Source: Mesorhizobium sp.
GTDB taxonomy: Bacteria; Pseudomonadota; Alphaproteobacteria; Rhizobiales; Rhizobiaceae
Assembly: GCF_016793485.1 (NCBI RefSeq)
Contig: NZ_JAEULZ010000018.1
Coordinates: 1-64,000 of the forward strand
DNA: 64,000 bases
Reading direction: 5' to 3'
The notes beneath the pieces were generated by a model, which searched no databases, was not told where the DNA came from, and worked only from the letters and a program-made list of their open reading frames with translations. Within the stretch, counting starts at the first letter, position 1. Every line of letters starts with the position of its first letter. This document shows positions 30,423 to 40,828 of the stretch, in pieces. A program made the translations under genes and the position numbers.

Positions 30423-31073
30423 CTAGCTTGCCCCCAGCATCGCCTTGGCGAACAGCGCGAAGGCGCGCGCCCGGTGCGACAGTCCGAGGTCACCGCGTCC
30501 GGCCTCCCATGAATGCTTCTGCGAAGCCGGCATCTCGCCGAAGGTTTCCTCGTAGCCGTCGGGCTTGAACACCGGGTCGTAGCCAAAACCGCGTTCGCCG
30601 CGCGGCGGCCAGACAAGCGTCCCTTCCACTTCGCCGCGAAAATATTCAGCGTGGCCGTCCGGCCATGCGAGGCACAGCACCGCCACGAAACGGCCGGTAC
30701 GCCGGTCGGGCGTCGTTGCACCTTCCTGCCTGAGCAGGTTCTCGACCTTCTGCATCGCCATCGGGAAGTCGCGGGTGCCGTCCTCCTTTGTCGCCCAGTC
30801 GGCCGTATAGACGCCCGGCGCGCCGCCCAGCGCATCCACCACCAGCCCGCTGTCGTCGGAGAGCGCCGGCAGACCTGTCGCCTTCGCCGCCGTGAAGGCC
30901 TTGGTATAGGCGTTCTGCTCAAAGGTCGTACCGTCTTCAGGCGGCTCAGCGAGCCCGTATTCGGCAGCCGATTTTGCCTCCAACCCGAACGGACCGATCA
31001 GATCGGCGATCTCGGCCAGCTTGCCCTTGTTGTGGCTCGCCACCACTATTTTCTTGCCTTCGAGCTTACGCAT
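30423..31073 (-). CDS. rdgB: RdgB/HAM1 dITP/XTP pyrophosphatase
   Basis: The 216-residue house-cleaning NTPase has [19 protein letters not shown], the metal site [20 protein letters not shown], and [13 protein letters not shown] and LSHRARAF. It hydrolyses inosine and xanthosine triphosphates before they enter DNA. Its ATG shares a base with the VOC gene stop (TGATG), so translation is coupled. The usual rhizobial order rph-rdgB-hemW is kept except for the inserted VOC gene. Confidence 0.95.
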   Translation of the reverse strand: MRKLEGKKIVVASHNKGKLAEIADLIGPFGLEAKSAAEYGLAEPPEDGTTFEQNAYTKAFTAAKATGLPALSDDSGLVVDALGGAPGVYTADWATKEDGTRDFPMAMQKVENLLRQEGATTPDRRTGRFVAVLCLAWPDGHAEYFRGEVEGTLVWPPRGERGFGYDPVFKPDGYEETFGEMPASQKHSWEAGRGDLGLSHRARAFALFAKAMLGAS

Positions 31074-31483
31074 CAGGGGTTCCATATTCTCGGTTCGGCG
31101 AACTCGATCGAATTGCCGGACGGATCGCGAAAATAGATCGAGCGACCACCCGACGGCCATTCGAAATCGGCCTCGATGGCGACGTCATGCGCCTCCAGTG
31201 TCGCCTTCCAGTCTTCGATCTCCGCCGCGGTCGTCGCGAAGCAGAGATGTCCCTGCCCAACGGCCCCATGTGGCGGCACCGGCAGCTTCGCATCTGGCGG
31301 CGGCGCGTGCCGTGTCGCCTCAGCATTAAACAACAGCAGGATGCCCTCACCGCAACGGAAAAAGACATGTCGTCCGTCCACCTTCGCGATCCGCTCCAGC
31401 CCGATCACATCGCGATAGAACGCTTCCGCCGCGTCGAGGTCGGTCACATAAAGCGCCGATTCGAGGATGGCGGACGGTTTCAT
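31073..31483 (-). CDS. VOC-family (glyoxalase/bleomycin-resistance-like) protein
   Basis: The 136-residue protein has one vicinal-oxygen-chelate domain made of two beta-alpha-beta-beta-beta modules: [20 protein letters not shown] at the start and [19 protein letters not shown], then [16 protein letters not shown] at the end. His and Glu positions suit a metal site. The substrate is unknown. It is inserted between rph and rdgB and translationally coupled to rdgB. Confidence 0.88.
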   Translation of the reverse strand: MKPSAILESALYVTDLDAAEAFYRDVIGLERIAKVDGRHVFFRCGEGILLLFNAEATRHAPPPDAKLPVPPHGAVGQGHLCFATTAAEIEDWKATLEAHDVAIEADFEWPSGGRSIYFRDPSGNSIEFAEPRIWNP

Positions 31484-31488
31484 GTCCC

Positions 31489-32205
31489 TCAGGCTACCGC
31501 CATCTGCTGCAGGCTCACCAGCCGCGAAATGCCCTTCTTGGCGAGTTCCATCAGCGACAGGAACTCCGCCTCGCTGAACGGCACGCCCTCGGCCGTGCCC
31601 TGCACCTCGACGATGCCGCCCTTGCCGGTCATGACGAAATTGGCGTCGGTGCCGGCCGATGAATCCTCGACATAGTCGAGATCGAGGACTGGCTGCCCGT
31701 CATGGATGCCACAGGAGATCGCCGCCACATGGTCGCGCAGCACCTTCTGCACGCTCACCATCTGGCGCGCCTCCATCCAGCGCAGGCAATCATAGAGCGC
31801 GACCCAGCCGCCGGTGATCGATGCCGTACGGGTGCCCCCATCCGCCTGTATCACGTCGCAGTCGATGGTGATCTGCTGCTCGCCCAGCGCCTGCAGGTCC
31901 ACGACGGCGCGCAGGGATCGGCCGATCAGACGCTGGATTTCCAGCGTGCGGCCACCCTGCTTGCCGGATGATGCCTCGCGGCGCATGCGGTCGCCGGTCG
32001 AGCGCGGCAGCATGCCGTATTCCGCAGTCACCCAGCCCTTGCCGGAATTGCGCATCCAGCCCGGCACCTTCTCCTCGAGGCTGGCAGTGCACAGCACATG
32101 CGTGTCGCCGAACTTTACGAGACACGAGCCTTCCGCATGCTTGGAGACGTTACGTTCGAAGGAAACGGCGCGCATTTCGTCGAATTGGCGCTTGGATGGA
32201 CGCAT
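31489..32205 (-). CDS. rph: ribonuclease PH
   Basis: The 238-residue enzyme has the RNase PH core: [55 protein letters not shown] (phosphate site) and [18 protein letters not shown]. It trims tRNA 3' ends by phosphorolysis. The ATG at 32205 gives the family length, and the open extension to 32301 is ignored. It is divergent from hrcA, as in many rhizobia. Confidence 0.96.
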   Translation of the reverse strand: MRPSKRQFDEMRAVSFERNVSKHAEGSCLVKFGDTHVLCTASLEEKVPGWMRNSGKGWVTAEYGMLPRSTGDRMRREASSGKQGGRTLEIQRLIGRSLRAVVDLQALGEQQITIDCDVIQADGGTRTASITGGWVALYDCLRWMEARQMVSVQKVLRDHVAAISCGIHDGQPVLDLDYVEDSSAGTDANFVMTGKGGIVEVQGTAEGVPFSEAEFLSLMELAKKGISRLVSLQQMAVA

Positions 32206-32375
32206 GAAGGGTACTTTCCCGGCTGGAATCTCTGTTTGGCGGCTTTTAGCCCTCCACTTCCGGCAGCGCAAAGGAAAAGCCGGCCTGTCCACCTTACCCA
32301 CACGGCATGCTTAGCCAACACTTTGCGTTCCGGCGCAGGCTGTCTATATCTTGGACCTTGGAGGTTTCGGACGCG

Positions 32376-33446
32376 ATGACAAAAGCAGTCCTCGATCAGA
32401 ATCTGCAGATGCTGGACATGCGCTCGCGCGACATCTTCCGGCGCATCGTCGAATCCTACCTGCGTGACGGCGAGCCGGTCGGCTCGCGCAACCTGTCGCG
32501 CATGATGCCGTCCTCGCTGTCGCCGGCCACCGTACGCAACGTGATGAGCGACCTCGAGCAGCTCGGCCTCGTCTACGCGCCGCACATTTCGGCCGGCCGA
32601 CTGCCGACCCAGCAGGGCCTGCGCTTCTTCGTCGATTCCTTCATGGAGATCGGCGACCTGTCGGAGGAAGAGCGCCGGGTCATCGAGGCGCAGGTCAAGG
32701 CTTCCGGCAACAGCGCCAGCCTCGAACAGATGCTGACCGAGGCCAGTTCGCTGCTTTCGGGCATGTCGCGTGGGGCCGGCCTCGTGCTCACTGCCAACAA
32801 CGAGGTGGCGCTCAAGCATATCGAGTTCATCCAGCTCGAGCCGGCGCGAGCGCTTGTCGTCCTCGTTTCCCAGAACGGCGACGTGGAAAACCGCGTCATC
32901 GACCTGCCGGCCGGCATCACTGTCTCGCAATTGCACGAGGCATCGAACTTCCTCAACGCCCATATCCGCGGCCGCACGCTCGCCGAGGCCAAGGCCGAGA
33001 TCGCCCGCATCCAGCAGGAAACCCGCGCCGCGCTCGACACGCTTTCGCAGGATCTGGTCGAGAAGGGCCTCGCCGTCTGGGCCGGCACGGAGGGCGGCCT
33101 GCCCTCGCGTCTGATAGTACGCGGCCGCGCCAACCTTCTCGAAAACATCACCGCGCAGGCCGACATCGAGCTGCTGCGCCGCCTCTTCGAGGACCTCGAG
33201 ACTCAGGAAGGCCTCGTCCAGCTCCTCGGCCTCGCCGAGGAAGGCTCGGGCGTGCGCATCTTCATCGGCTCCGAGAACAAGCTCTTCTCGCTTTCCGGCT
33301 CATCCCTCGTCGTCGCGCCCTACCGCGACAAGGACGCGCGCGTCATCGGCGCGCTCGGCGTCATCGGCCCGACACGCCTGAACTACGCACGCATCGTGCC
33401 GATGGTCGACTACACCGCCCAGCTCATCTCTCGCATGCTGCGCTAG
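32376..33446 (+). CDS. hrcA: heat-inducible transcription repressor HrcA
   Basis: The 356-residue protein has the HrcA N-terminal winged helix ([20 protein letters not shown], then [20 protein letters not shown]) and the GAF-like core ending in [17 protein letters not shown]. HrcA represses groESL-type operons at CIRCE sites. No CIRCE-like inverted repeat was found in this window, so its targets lie elsewhere. A GGAGG site is 10 or so bases before the ATG. grpE, normally next to hrcA in alphaproteobacteria, does not follow. Confidence 0.94.
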   Translation: MTKAVLDQNLQMLDMRSRDIFRRIVESYLRDGEPVGSRNLSRMMPSSLSPATVRNVMSDLEQLGLVYAPHISAGRLPTQQGLRFFVDSFMEIGDLSEEERRVIEAQVKASGNSASLEQMLTEASSLLSGMSRGAGLVLTANNEVALKHIEFIQLEPARALVVLVSQNGDVENRVIDLPAGITVSQLHEASNFLNAHIRGRTLAEAKAEIARIQQETRAALDTLSQDLVEKGLAVWAGTEGGLPSRLIVRGRANLLENITAQADIELLRRLFEDLETQEGLVQLLGLAEEGSGVRIFIGSENKLFSLSGSSLVVAPYRDKDARVIGALGVIGPTRLNYARIVPMVDYTAQLISRMLR

Positions 33447-33498
33447 CGGCAGGCGCAAGCCTGATGTAGGCTGCCTCTCTCGTCGGAGGGGCGACAGA

Positions 33499-33696
33499 AT
33501 GGCATTCGAAGACATCAAAGCCGAGATCAGCCTGCTGCTGCAGGAGATGGTCAACCAGCCAGAGGATGAGCATGAACTGCTCGAGCAGGTGCGCGAAAAA
33601 CTCAACGAGTTGCGCGCCATGGGCATGCCGCTGCCCGAAGACCTGATCGAACTGGAGAAACAGCTCGAGGACCGGTTTCCGGGAAGCGCGACGTGA
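33499..33696 (+). CDS. small acidic helical protein (65 aa)
   Basis: The 65-residue, glutamate/leucine-rich protein (EDIKAEISLLLQEMVNQPED, then LNELRAMGMPLPEDLIELEK) is predicted to be two amphipathic helices. GGAGGGG lies 8 bases before its ATG. The composition and ribosome-binding site support a real gene. I recognise no family and assign no function. It follows hrcA by 52 bases on the same strand. Confidence 0.72.
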   Translation: MAFEDIKAEISLLLQEMVNQPEDEHELLEQVREKLNELRAMGMPLPEDLIELEKQLEDRFPGSAT

Positions 33697-33741
33697 TCGC
33701 GCATCTCCCCGCCCCCGCCCGCATGCAAGCCTGACCGCCCG

Positions 33742-35241
33742 ATGAGCAACGTGATCGACGAACTCCCGCCGCGCGTGAGGCGCCGCATCTGGCGCTATCT
33801 CCTGCTGACTTCCTACGCGATCGTGCTGTTCGTTTCCGGCGCGGTCATCGCGATTGCCGTCGCTGGTATCCTTTACATGAACGCGCAGCCCGATCTGTCG
33901 GTCTGGCACAAGGCCGACCTCGACGGCGAATTCACGGCGAAATCCAAGATCACAACCTTCCGCGAATATCTGGAACTTGAGGATGCGCTGTTCGCCGAGG
34001 TCAAGACCGAGGTCTACGACAAGGTTCCGGAGGCCGAGCGCTCCTTCTTCAACCGCTACACCACCGGCAGCCGCTCCGATCCTGGAATCTGGACGCCCAA
34101 CTGGAACCGCACCTTCGAGTATGGCGACAGCACCGCGCCCTTCGGCGTGCTCATGCTGCACGGCTATTCAGACAGCCCCTACAGCCTGCGCGGCTTCGGC
34201 GCCACGATGCGCGACGCCGGCGCCTATGTCGTCGGCCTGCGCATACCCGGCCACGGCACCGCGCCCTCGGCACTCAAATACACGGTCGCCGACGACATGA
34301 CCGCCGCTGTCCGCCTCGCCATGCGACACATGAGGGAGGTCCTCGGCGACAAGCCCATCTTCATCATCGGCTATTCCAACGGCGCGGCTCTGGCGCTCAA
34401 CTACGACATCGAGGCGATCGAGGACCCAACGCTGCCTGTTCCCGCCGGCCTTGTCCTGATGTCGCCGGAGATCGGCATCACGCGCGCCGCCGCTTATTCG
34501 AACTGGCAGGCGCGTGTCGGCGACCTGCTCGGCCTCGACAAGCTCGCATGGTCGTCTGTGCTGCCCGAGTTCGACCCGTACAAATACAATTCCTTCGCCG
34601 TGAATGCGGGCGAGCAGGCGTGGCAGATGACGCAGAAGGTCCAACTGGGGCTCGACAGGCTGACGAAAGCCGGGCGGCTGGGCGAGGTCGCGCCCATCCT
34701 CGCCTTCCAGTCGGCGGCCGACGCCACGGTCATCGCCAATGCCGTCGTCACCAACCTGTTCGACCGGCTGCCGTCGGGACAGCATGATCTGGTCGTCTTT
34801 GACGTCAACCGATTCTATGAGGCCGAAGGCCTGCTTCGCCGGTCCATCGATACCGAGCGTCTCGTGGCCGGCCCGCCGCGAGCCTATTCCGTCGGTATCG
34901 TCACCAACCGCAATGCGACCAGTTTCGATGCGGTCCTGCGCAGCCGCGCAGCCGGCACAGAGGCCGCCACTACGACCGAACTCGGCCTGTCATGGCCGGA
35001 TGACATCTATTCGCTGTCGCACATCGCGCTGCCCTTCTCGGAGGAAGACCCGCTCTATGGCGAAGACCCCAACTCCGAGAACCCCGGCATCAGGCTCGGG
35101 CGGCTGGCGCTGCACGGCGAGAACAACACGCTGTCCATCCCGCCGACCATGATGACGCGGCAGCGCTGGAACCCGTTTCACCCGTTCATGGCTGAGCGGA
35201 TAAAACAGTTCATTACCGAGCGTGCGGCAGCGACGCCGTAA
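33742..35241 (+). CDS. membrane-anchored alpha/beta hydrolase
   Basis: The 499-residue protein has an N-terminal membrane helix (about residues 19-45). A large alpha/beta-hydrolase domain then shows the oxyanion-loop motif LMLHGYSDSPYSLRG (His140), the nucleophile elbow GYSNG with Ser212 and a downstream acid around QSAADATV. The domain resembles serine lipases/carboxylesterases facing the periplasm. The C-terminal 130 residues have no motif I recognise. It ends directly beside the convergent Hsp70-like gene, with no gap. Confidence 0.86.
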   Translation: MSNVIDELPPRVRRRIWRYLLLTSYAIVLFVSGAVIAIAVAGILYMNAQPDLSVWHKADLDGEFTAKSKITTFREYLELEDALFAEVKTEVYDKVPEAERSFFNRYTTGSRSDPGIWTPNWNRTFEYGDSTAPFGVLMLHGYSDSPYSLRGFGATMRDAGAYVVGLRIPGHGTAPSALKYTVADDMTAAVRLAMRHMREVLGDKPIFIIGYSNGAALALNYDIEAIEDPTLPVPAGLVLMSPEIGITRAAAYSNWQARVGDLLGLDKLAWSSVLPEFDPYKYNSFAVNAGEQAWQMTQKVQLGLDRLTKAGRLGEVAPILAFQSAADATVIANAVVTNLFDRLPSGQHDLVVFDVNRFYEAEGLLRRSIDTERLVAGPPRAYSVGIVTNRNATSFDAVLRSRAAGTEAATTTELGLSWPDDIYSLSHIALPFSEEDPLYGEDPNSENPGIRLGRLALHGENNTLSIPPTMMTRQRWNPFHPFMAERIKQFITERAAATP

Positions 35242-36498
35242 TCACCCGAACTTCTTCTGTGCGTCGAGCGCCAGGCCCAGCCCGACCGAGCCGAACACGT
35301 CGCCTTCCACCACTTTCGCCTGCGGCACCAGCGACAGGATGCTCCGGCGCGCCAGCGGCACCGCCGTCGAGCCGCCAGTCAGGAACACGGCGGTTATATC
35401 GTCCGTCCGCAGGCCCGCGTCGGCGATCGTCCGCGCCACTGTCGCCGTGACGCTGTCGATGTCGGCATGGATCGTCTCCTCCAGCCCGGAACGGCTGATG
35501 ACCGCCTCGAACGAGGCTCCCGGCAAGCGAACCGCCACCGTCGCCTCGCTCCGGTCGGTCAGCTCGATCTTCGCCCGCTCCACCAGCGTTGCCAGCGCAT
35601 GGCCGTACCGATGCTCGACCACCGCGATCAGCCGATCCACCAGATCCTGCCGCGACGCCTCGTAGCGGATCTGGCGTAGGTCCGACATCGCCTTGGCCGT
35701 GTAGAGAAGGTTGATGCGCTGCCACGTCGCGAGGTCGACGAAATAGCCGGCAGGCAGGTTGCGCTTGCCGTCCTTCGTCGGCGACAGATAGCCGAGTTCC
35801 GGCATGACATGCTGCAGGCTGAGCAAGCGGTCGAAATCGGTGCCGCCGATATGGATGCCGCGATTGGCGAGGATATCGGCCTTGCGGTCGGCAGCCTTCG
35901 CCCTCTCCGGCGAGACGCGCACGACCGAAAAGTCGGACGTACCGCCGCCCATGTCCACGATCAGCGCCAGTTCCTCAGCCGTCACGCCCTGCTCGTAATC
36001 GAGCGCGGCGGCGATCGGTTCGAACTGGAAGGCGATATTCCTGAACCCCTGGGCGCGCGCCGCCTTCTCCAGCTCATCCTGTGCCGCCCTGTCGGCTTCG
36101 GCGTCGTCGTCCACGAACTGCACGGGGCGTCCCAGCACGACCGTATCGACATCCGCGCCGGCATGGCTGTCCAGCCTGCCCTTGAGATGGCCGATGAACA
36201 TGCCGACGATATCGATAAAGGTGACCGAGCGCGCCTTCAGCCGCGTCTTCTCATGCACGAGCGAACTGCCGAGCACGCTTTTCAGCGCACGCATCAGGCG
36301 TCCCTCCACATCGTCGGCGTAGTGCGTGATTGCGTTGCGGCCGAAGAGAACGCCGTTGTTCTCGAAGTTGAAGAAGATCGCGCTGGGCAGCGTGACGTGG
36401 CCCTGTTCGAGCGGCGTCAGCCGCGGCCGGCCGCCTTCGATGACGCCGACCGTGGAATTCGACGTGCCGAAATCGATGCCGCCGAAAAACGGGCGCAT
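35242..36498 (-). CDS. YegD-like Hsp70-family protein
   Basis: The 418-residue protein is an actin/Hsp70-type ATPase with phosphate-1 loop GIDFGTSNSTVGV (from residue 7), phosphate-2 loop VDMGGGTSDFSVV (182-194) and adenosine motif FLTGGSTAVPLAR. It stops after the nucleotide-binding domain and lacks the DnaK substrate-binding domain, as E. coli YegD does. The role of YegD is unknown. I chose the ATG before RPFFGGIDFG. The divergent upstream region holds two strong palindromes. Confidence 0.9.
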   Translation of the reverse strand: MRPFFGGIDFGTSNSTVGVIEGGRPRLTPLEQGHVTLPSAIFFNFENNGVLFGRNAITHYADDVEGRLMRALKSVLGSSLVHEKTRLKARSVTFIDIVGMFIGHLKGRLDSHAGADVDTVVLGRPVQFVDDDAEADRAAQDELEKAARAQGFRNIAFQFEPIAAALDYEQGVTAEELALIVDMGGGTSDFSVVRVSPERAKAADRKADILANRGIHIGGTDFDRLLSLQHVMPELGYLSPTKDGKRNLPAGYFVDLATWQRINLLYTAKAMSDLRQIRYEASRQDLVDRLIAVVEHRYGHALATLVERAKIELTDRSEATVAVRLPGASFEAVISRSGLEETIHADIDSVTATVARTIADAGLRTDDITAVFLTGGSTAVPLARRSILSLVPQAKVVEGDVFGSVGLGLALDAQKKFG

Positions 36499-36531
36499 GG
36501 CGGTTTCCTCATATGTGGCGGAATGGAAGGG

Positions 36532-36599
36532 ACGTGCCCGATACACGGGCCGGGCACGTTTGTCGACAGCCTATCAGGAGCCTTGATGGATCCATCAAG
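36532..36599. promoter_or_regulatory. two palindromes in the divergent Hsp70-like/LysE promoter region
   Basis: A 9-bp perfect inverted repeat ACGTGCCCG/CGGGCACGT (36532-36540 and 36551-36559, 10-base spacer) is followed by an 18-base uninterrupted palindrome CTTGATGGATCCATCAAG (36582-36599). They lie 34-101 bases upstream of the Hsp70-like gene and 66-133 bases upstream of the LysE gene. The perfect 18-mer looks like an operator for a dimeric regulator. The regulator is not encoded next to it. Confidence 0.5.
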
Positions 36600-36664
36600 T
36601 CAATTCGCGTGAATGCACTTGCCGCATCTGGTATCGGCGGAGCCGAATTTCACGGACGGCCTTC

Positions 36665-37282
36665 ATGACCCTTGCCGGTTTCATCGCCTATTGCGGCGCT
36701 CTCGCCGTTGCCGCCGCCATTCCCGGCCCCGGCATCACGGCGCTTGTTGCCCGTGCGCTTGGCTCGGGCTTTCGCTCCTCGCTCTACATGTCGCTCGGCC
36801 TCATCCTCGGCGACCTCGTCTACCTGACAGCCGTTGTCCTCGGGCTTGCCCTTGTGGCGCAGACCTTTGGGACTGTCTTTCTCGTGGTGAAATGGCTGGG
36901 CGTCGCCTGGCTCGGCTATCTCGCCTGGACCTTCTGGACGAAAGGCATCACGCCCGAGAGCATCGAGGCACGCAAGGCGAAGGGCGGCTTCCTGAGCAAC
37001 TTCCTTGCCGGGCTGACGCTGACGCTCGGCAATCCGAAGACAATGATCTTCTACCTCGCCATCACGCCGACCATCGTCGATCTGCGCACCATAACGGTGG
37101 CGGACTACGGAATTCTGGTGCTGCTGACCATCGCCGTTTTGCTCGTCGTGCTTTTGCCCTATCTCGTGCTGGCGGCGCGGGCGCGCTGGTTCCTGAAGAC
37201 GCCGCGCGCGCTGAAGGCTTTGAGCCGAACCGCGGCAGCCTTCATGGCCGGCGCAGCCGCGGCGATCGCGACGCGGCAATAG
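36665..37282 (+). CDS. LysE-family exporter
   Basis: The 205-residue membrane protein has about six helices and the LysE/RhtB signature near the N-terminus, [39 protein letters not shown] follows in the second half. Members export amino acids or related metabolites. cysK follows 79 bases downstream, so export of cysteine or a related compound is conceivable but unsupported. Confidence 0.9.
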   Translation: MTLAGFIAYCGALAVAAAIPGPGITALVARALGSGFRSSLYMSLGLILGDLVYLTAVVLGLALVAQTFGTVFLVVKWLGVAWLGYLAWTFWTKGITPESIEARKAKGGFLSNFLAGLTLTLGNPKTMIFYLAITPTIVDLRTITVADYGILVLLTIAVLLVVLLPYLVLAARARWFLKTPRALKALSRTAAAFMAGAAAAIATRQ

Positions 37283-37361
37283 ATCACGCAAAAAAGCAAG
37301 ATTTTCGCTCGGATTTCCCGATCCGAAGTTCTATCTTCGCCCGCGAAGAGGAGAGCTTTCG

Positions 37362-38339
<978 letters not shown>

Positions 38340-38369
38340 ACTGCCCTTCGTCACCCAGGTCGGGAACCG

Positions 38370-38861
38370 TCAGGCGGTTGCCGGCCTGAACCGCCAGATC
38401 GACAAAATGCCGAGCACGATGAACACGGCGAGCACGACGCCCTGCGTGACCGCGAAGGGCGTCTCCGATCCCGTGGGTGCATAGACGTTCAGCGCGGGCA
38501 CTTTCAGGAAGGACTGCACCACCAGCACGAAGGCGTTGAGGTAGAGCGCGAGCACGGCCGTGCCAACATACACCCACCGCCACGATCCACGCAGGCGAAA
38601 TACGTAGCGCGCCGCGATCGCAATCAGCAGGATGACGGTCGACACAATGCCGACACCGATTGCCGGCGTGAAACCGTTGTACGGAAACAGGAATCCACCG
38701 AGCGTCGTCGCCAGCGTGGTGATCAGGAAGATCGCCGTCGTGATGCTCAGCCGGTGGCCGGCGAGCAGGCCGCCGACGGCGACGAGGCCGGTGGCGATTC
38801 CGATGATGCTGAGAACGACATGCAGGATCGTGTAGGCGGTAAGCGTCATTCCCAAGACCAT
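38370..38861 (-). CDS. four-helix integral membrane protein of unknown function
   Basis: The 163-residue protein has at least four hydrophobic helices (about residues 5-28, 38-58, 66-86 and 96-116, with a fifth near the C-terminus, GVVLAVFIVLGILSIWRF). It contains LHVVLSIIGIATGLVAVGGL and a polar loop PYNGFTPAIG. Similar small membrane proteins are common in rhizobia without known function. It converges with cysK. Confidence 0.78.
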   Translation of the reverse strand: MVLGMTLTAYTILHVVLSIIGIATGLVAVGGLLAGHRLSITTAIFLITTLATTLGGFLFPYNGFTPAIGVGIVSTVILLIAIAARYVFRLRGSWRWVYVGTAVLALYLNAFVLVVQSFLKVPALNVYAPTGSETPFAVTQGVVLAVFIVLGILSIWRFRPATA

Positions 38862-38964
38862 CGCTCGGCTCCCTCAAACCTGGCTGAACCCCAACGGAAC
38901 GCCGACTCCGCGCTCTTGTAAAGAGCGTCCGGCGCATGGCTGCCGGTATTTTTTAGCTGGCCGG

Positions 38965-40074
38965 CTAGCGCTGGATCCGGAGTTCGAAGCCGCTTTCGGC
39001 CAGGGCTTCACCGTTGACCATAAGCTCTACTCGGTGGAAGCCAGCACTATGTTTCCGGGTCGTGAAATCCTTGACGGTCTGGCTGATGGCGAGATCGACG
39101 GTCGCATTCGGGGCAAGGTCCAATTCCCTGAGCTTGAAAACCTTGCGGGAAAGACCGTTCTTCTTCGGGTAGTGAACGGCGTAGTCGACGACCAGCCGTT
39201 GCACCGTTTTCAAAGTTGACGCCAACTTGACGCGCGTCGTGATGCGGTCGCCGAGGTTGATCTTCGTGGGATCGACACAAAAGTCCAGAACCTTGACTTC
39301 GGCCTTGCCCGTCGTGCCGATCAGCGCCAGCGCGAGCGGGTCGCCCTTCTTGATCAGGGTGCGCAGAGCGTGACGCACGATCCATGCCGTGTTTCTGTCG
39401 GACTTGCCCCAACTGGAAACACGATCGACCAGCCGGTCCGGGTGGTCCTTGCCGATGTCGTTGAGATGGTTGGCGACGGATTTGCGCACGTAGAGGCTAG
39501 GGTCCGCCTTCAACGCGTCTAGGATCGGGCCGGTGGGCGACGGGTCGACGATCAGGTTCTTCAACTGGAATGACCATGGCAGCCTTGGTCGCGATCCCTC
39601 ACTGGCCAGACGCCTGACATGTTCGTTCTCGTTGTCAGCCCATCCGCGCATGACGGCGATGGTCCTGTCGAAATCAGCAACGAGGAAATGGCGGATGGCG
39701 AATTCCGACGACCCAAAGCGCGTCAGCATCTTCAATGCATCGAGCGACCGGTCGAAATGCCGCTGCCCGTAAAGCGCGACATATTCGGAGAGCGATATCG
39801 CCGTGAAGGCATGTCCGAGGCGCGGAGCGAGCCCTTCCAGGATCGGCACCGCCTTTGCGAAATCCTCAGGCAACGTCTCGTACAGGCTTGTCGCCACCAG
39901 CCGCATGCGGTGCATGATGCCGAGATCGTCCAGCCCTTCTGTGGCCAGCCGCATGAACCGCTTGCGATCGAAGGCCGGCCAGACACCAGCCGTTTCGCGG
40001 GCGATATGGGTGAGACGCTCCCGATTTAAGATTTCCTTGAGCGCAGGGGCGCTTTCGATCGATTCGCCGGCCAT
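38965..40074 (-). CDS. AlkD-like DNA alkylation repair (HEAT-like) protein
   Basis: The 369-residue, mostly helical protein matches the HEAT-like AlkC/AlkD glycosylase superfamily in its middle region: IRHFLVADFDRTIAVMRGWA, SEGSRPRLPW and DPSLYVRKSVANHLNDIGKD, then NTAWIVRHALRTLIKKGD. A beta-rich C-terminal domain follows (residues about 265-369, LDFCVDPTKINLGDRITTRV), which plain AlkD lacks and AlkC-type proteins have. It probably excises or recognises alkylated bases. The promoter region carries a symmetric operator-like repeat. Confidence 0.83.
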   Translation of the reverse strand: MAGESIESAPALKEILNRERLTHIARETAGVWPAFDRKRFMRLATEGLDDLGIMHRMRLVATSLYETLPEDFAKAVPILEGLAPRLGHAFTAISLSEYVALYGQRHFDRSLDALKMLTRFGSSEFAIRHFLVADFDRTIAVMRGWADNENEHVRRLASEGSRPRLPWSFQLKNLIVDPSPTGPILDALKADPSLYVRKSVANHLNDIGKDHPDRLVDRVSSWGKSDRNTAWIVRHALRTLIKKGDPLALALIGTTGKAEVKVLDFCVDPTKINLGDRITTRVKLASTLKTVQRLVVDYAVHYPKKNGLSRKVFKLRELDLAPNATVDLAISQTVKDFTTRKHSAGFHRVELMVNGEALAESGFELRIQR

Positions 40075-40108
40075 GGTCTCTCCTTTTCTTCCCTATGGCA
40101 CAGCGGTC

Positions 40109-40125
40109 CTGACAGATCCTGTCAG
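40109..40125. promoter_or_regulatory. operator-like inverted repeat upstream of the AlkD-like gene
   Basis: CTGACAG-ATC-CTGTCAG is a perfect 7-bp inverted repeat with a 3-base centre, in the 167-base divergent gap between the AlkD-like gene (start 40074) and dut (start 40242). Its position 35 bases before the former suggests repressor control of that gene. TetR-type regulators favour this geometry, but the regulator is unknown. Confidence 0.5.
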
Positions 40126-40241
40126 CATGTCATATGCATGCGTTACGAACTGTATCGCAGGCAGTTTGTGGGAAGAAAGCAGTTGATTGGCATGACGTCG
40201 ATGTTGACCCGCCTGGCGGTTTCTTCGATAGGTCGGCTTTA

Positions 40242-40727
40242 ATGAATACCGCCCTCCGCAAATCTCCTGTTTCTGGCCCCGTCGTCGGCATGGTGCGCCT
40301 CCCGCATGGCGAAGGCCTGCCGTTGCCTTCCTACGAGACTTCAGGCGCCGCCGGAATGGATTTGCGTGCGGCCGTGCCCGAGGATCGTCCGCTGGTCATC
40401 GTACCGGGAAGGCGCGCACTGGTGCCGACCGGCCTCGTGATGGAAATTCCCGACGGCTTCGAGGGGCAGGTCCGCCCGCGCTCCGGCCTTGCCTTCAAGC
40501 ACGGCATCACCTGCCTCAACACGCCCGGCACCATCGACAGCGACTATCGCGGCGAGGTGAAAGTGCTGCTCGTCAATCTCGGCAACGACGACTTCGAAAT
40601 CACCCGCGGCATGCGCATCGCCCAGATTCTTTTCGCGGCCGTCGAGCGGGCGACCGTCGAGGAACGCAGCCTTGCAGGTTCCACCGAACGCGGAGCGGGC
40701 GGCTTCGGCTCGACCGGAACGGGCTGA
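40242..40727 (+). CDS. dut: dUTP diphosphatase
   Basis: The 161-residue trimeric dUTPase carries its motifs in order: motif 1 AAGMDLRAA, motif 2 [11 protein letters not shown] (78-88), motif 3 [14 protein letters not shown] (93-106) and the C-terminal motif 5 [10 protein letters not shown] (150-159) that closes over the nucleotide. It hydrolyses dUTP to dUMP. I use the ATG at 40242 for its typical length. The frame is open upstream to 40134, but the extra residues have no family support. Confidence 0.94.
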   Translation: MNTALRKSPVSGPVVGMVRLPHGEGLPLPSYETSGAAGMDLRAAVPEDRPLVIVPGRRALVPTGLVMEIPDGFEGQVRPRSGLAFKHGITCLNTPGTIDSDYRGEVKVLLVNLGNDDFEITRGMRIAQILFAAVERATVEERSLAGSTERGAGGFGSTGTG

Positions 40728-40828
40728 GGAACCATCCTGCCAGTCGGTGATTTACAGCCGAAGACACAAATCATAGGATTTCGGCAAACTGGCAGCACTG
40801 CCGGTATCCGATTTCGGTGAGTTACGGC

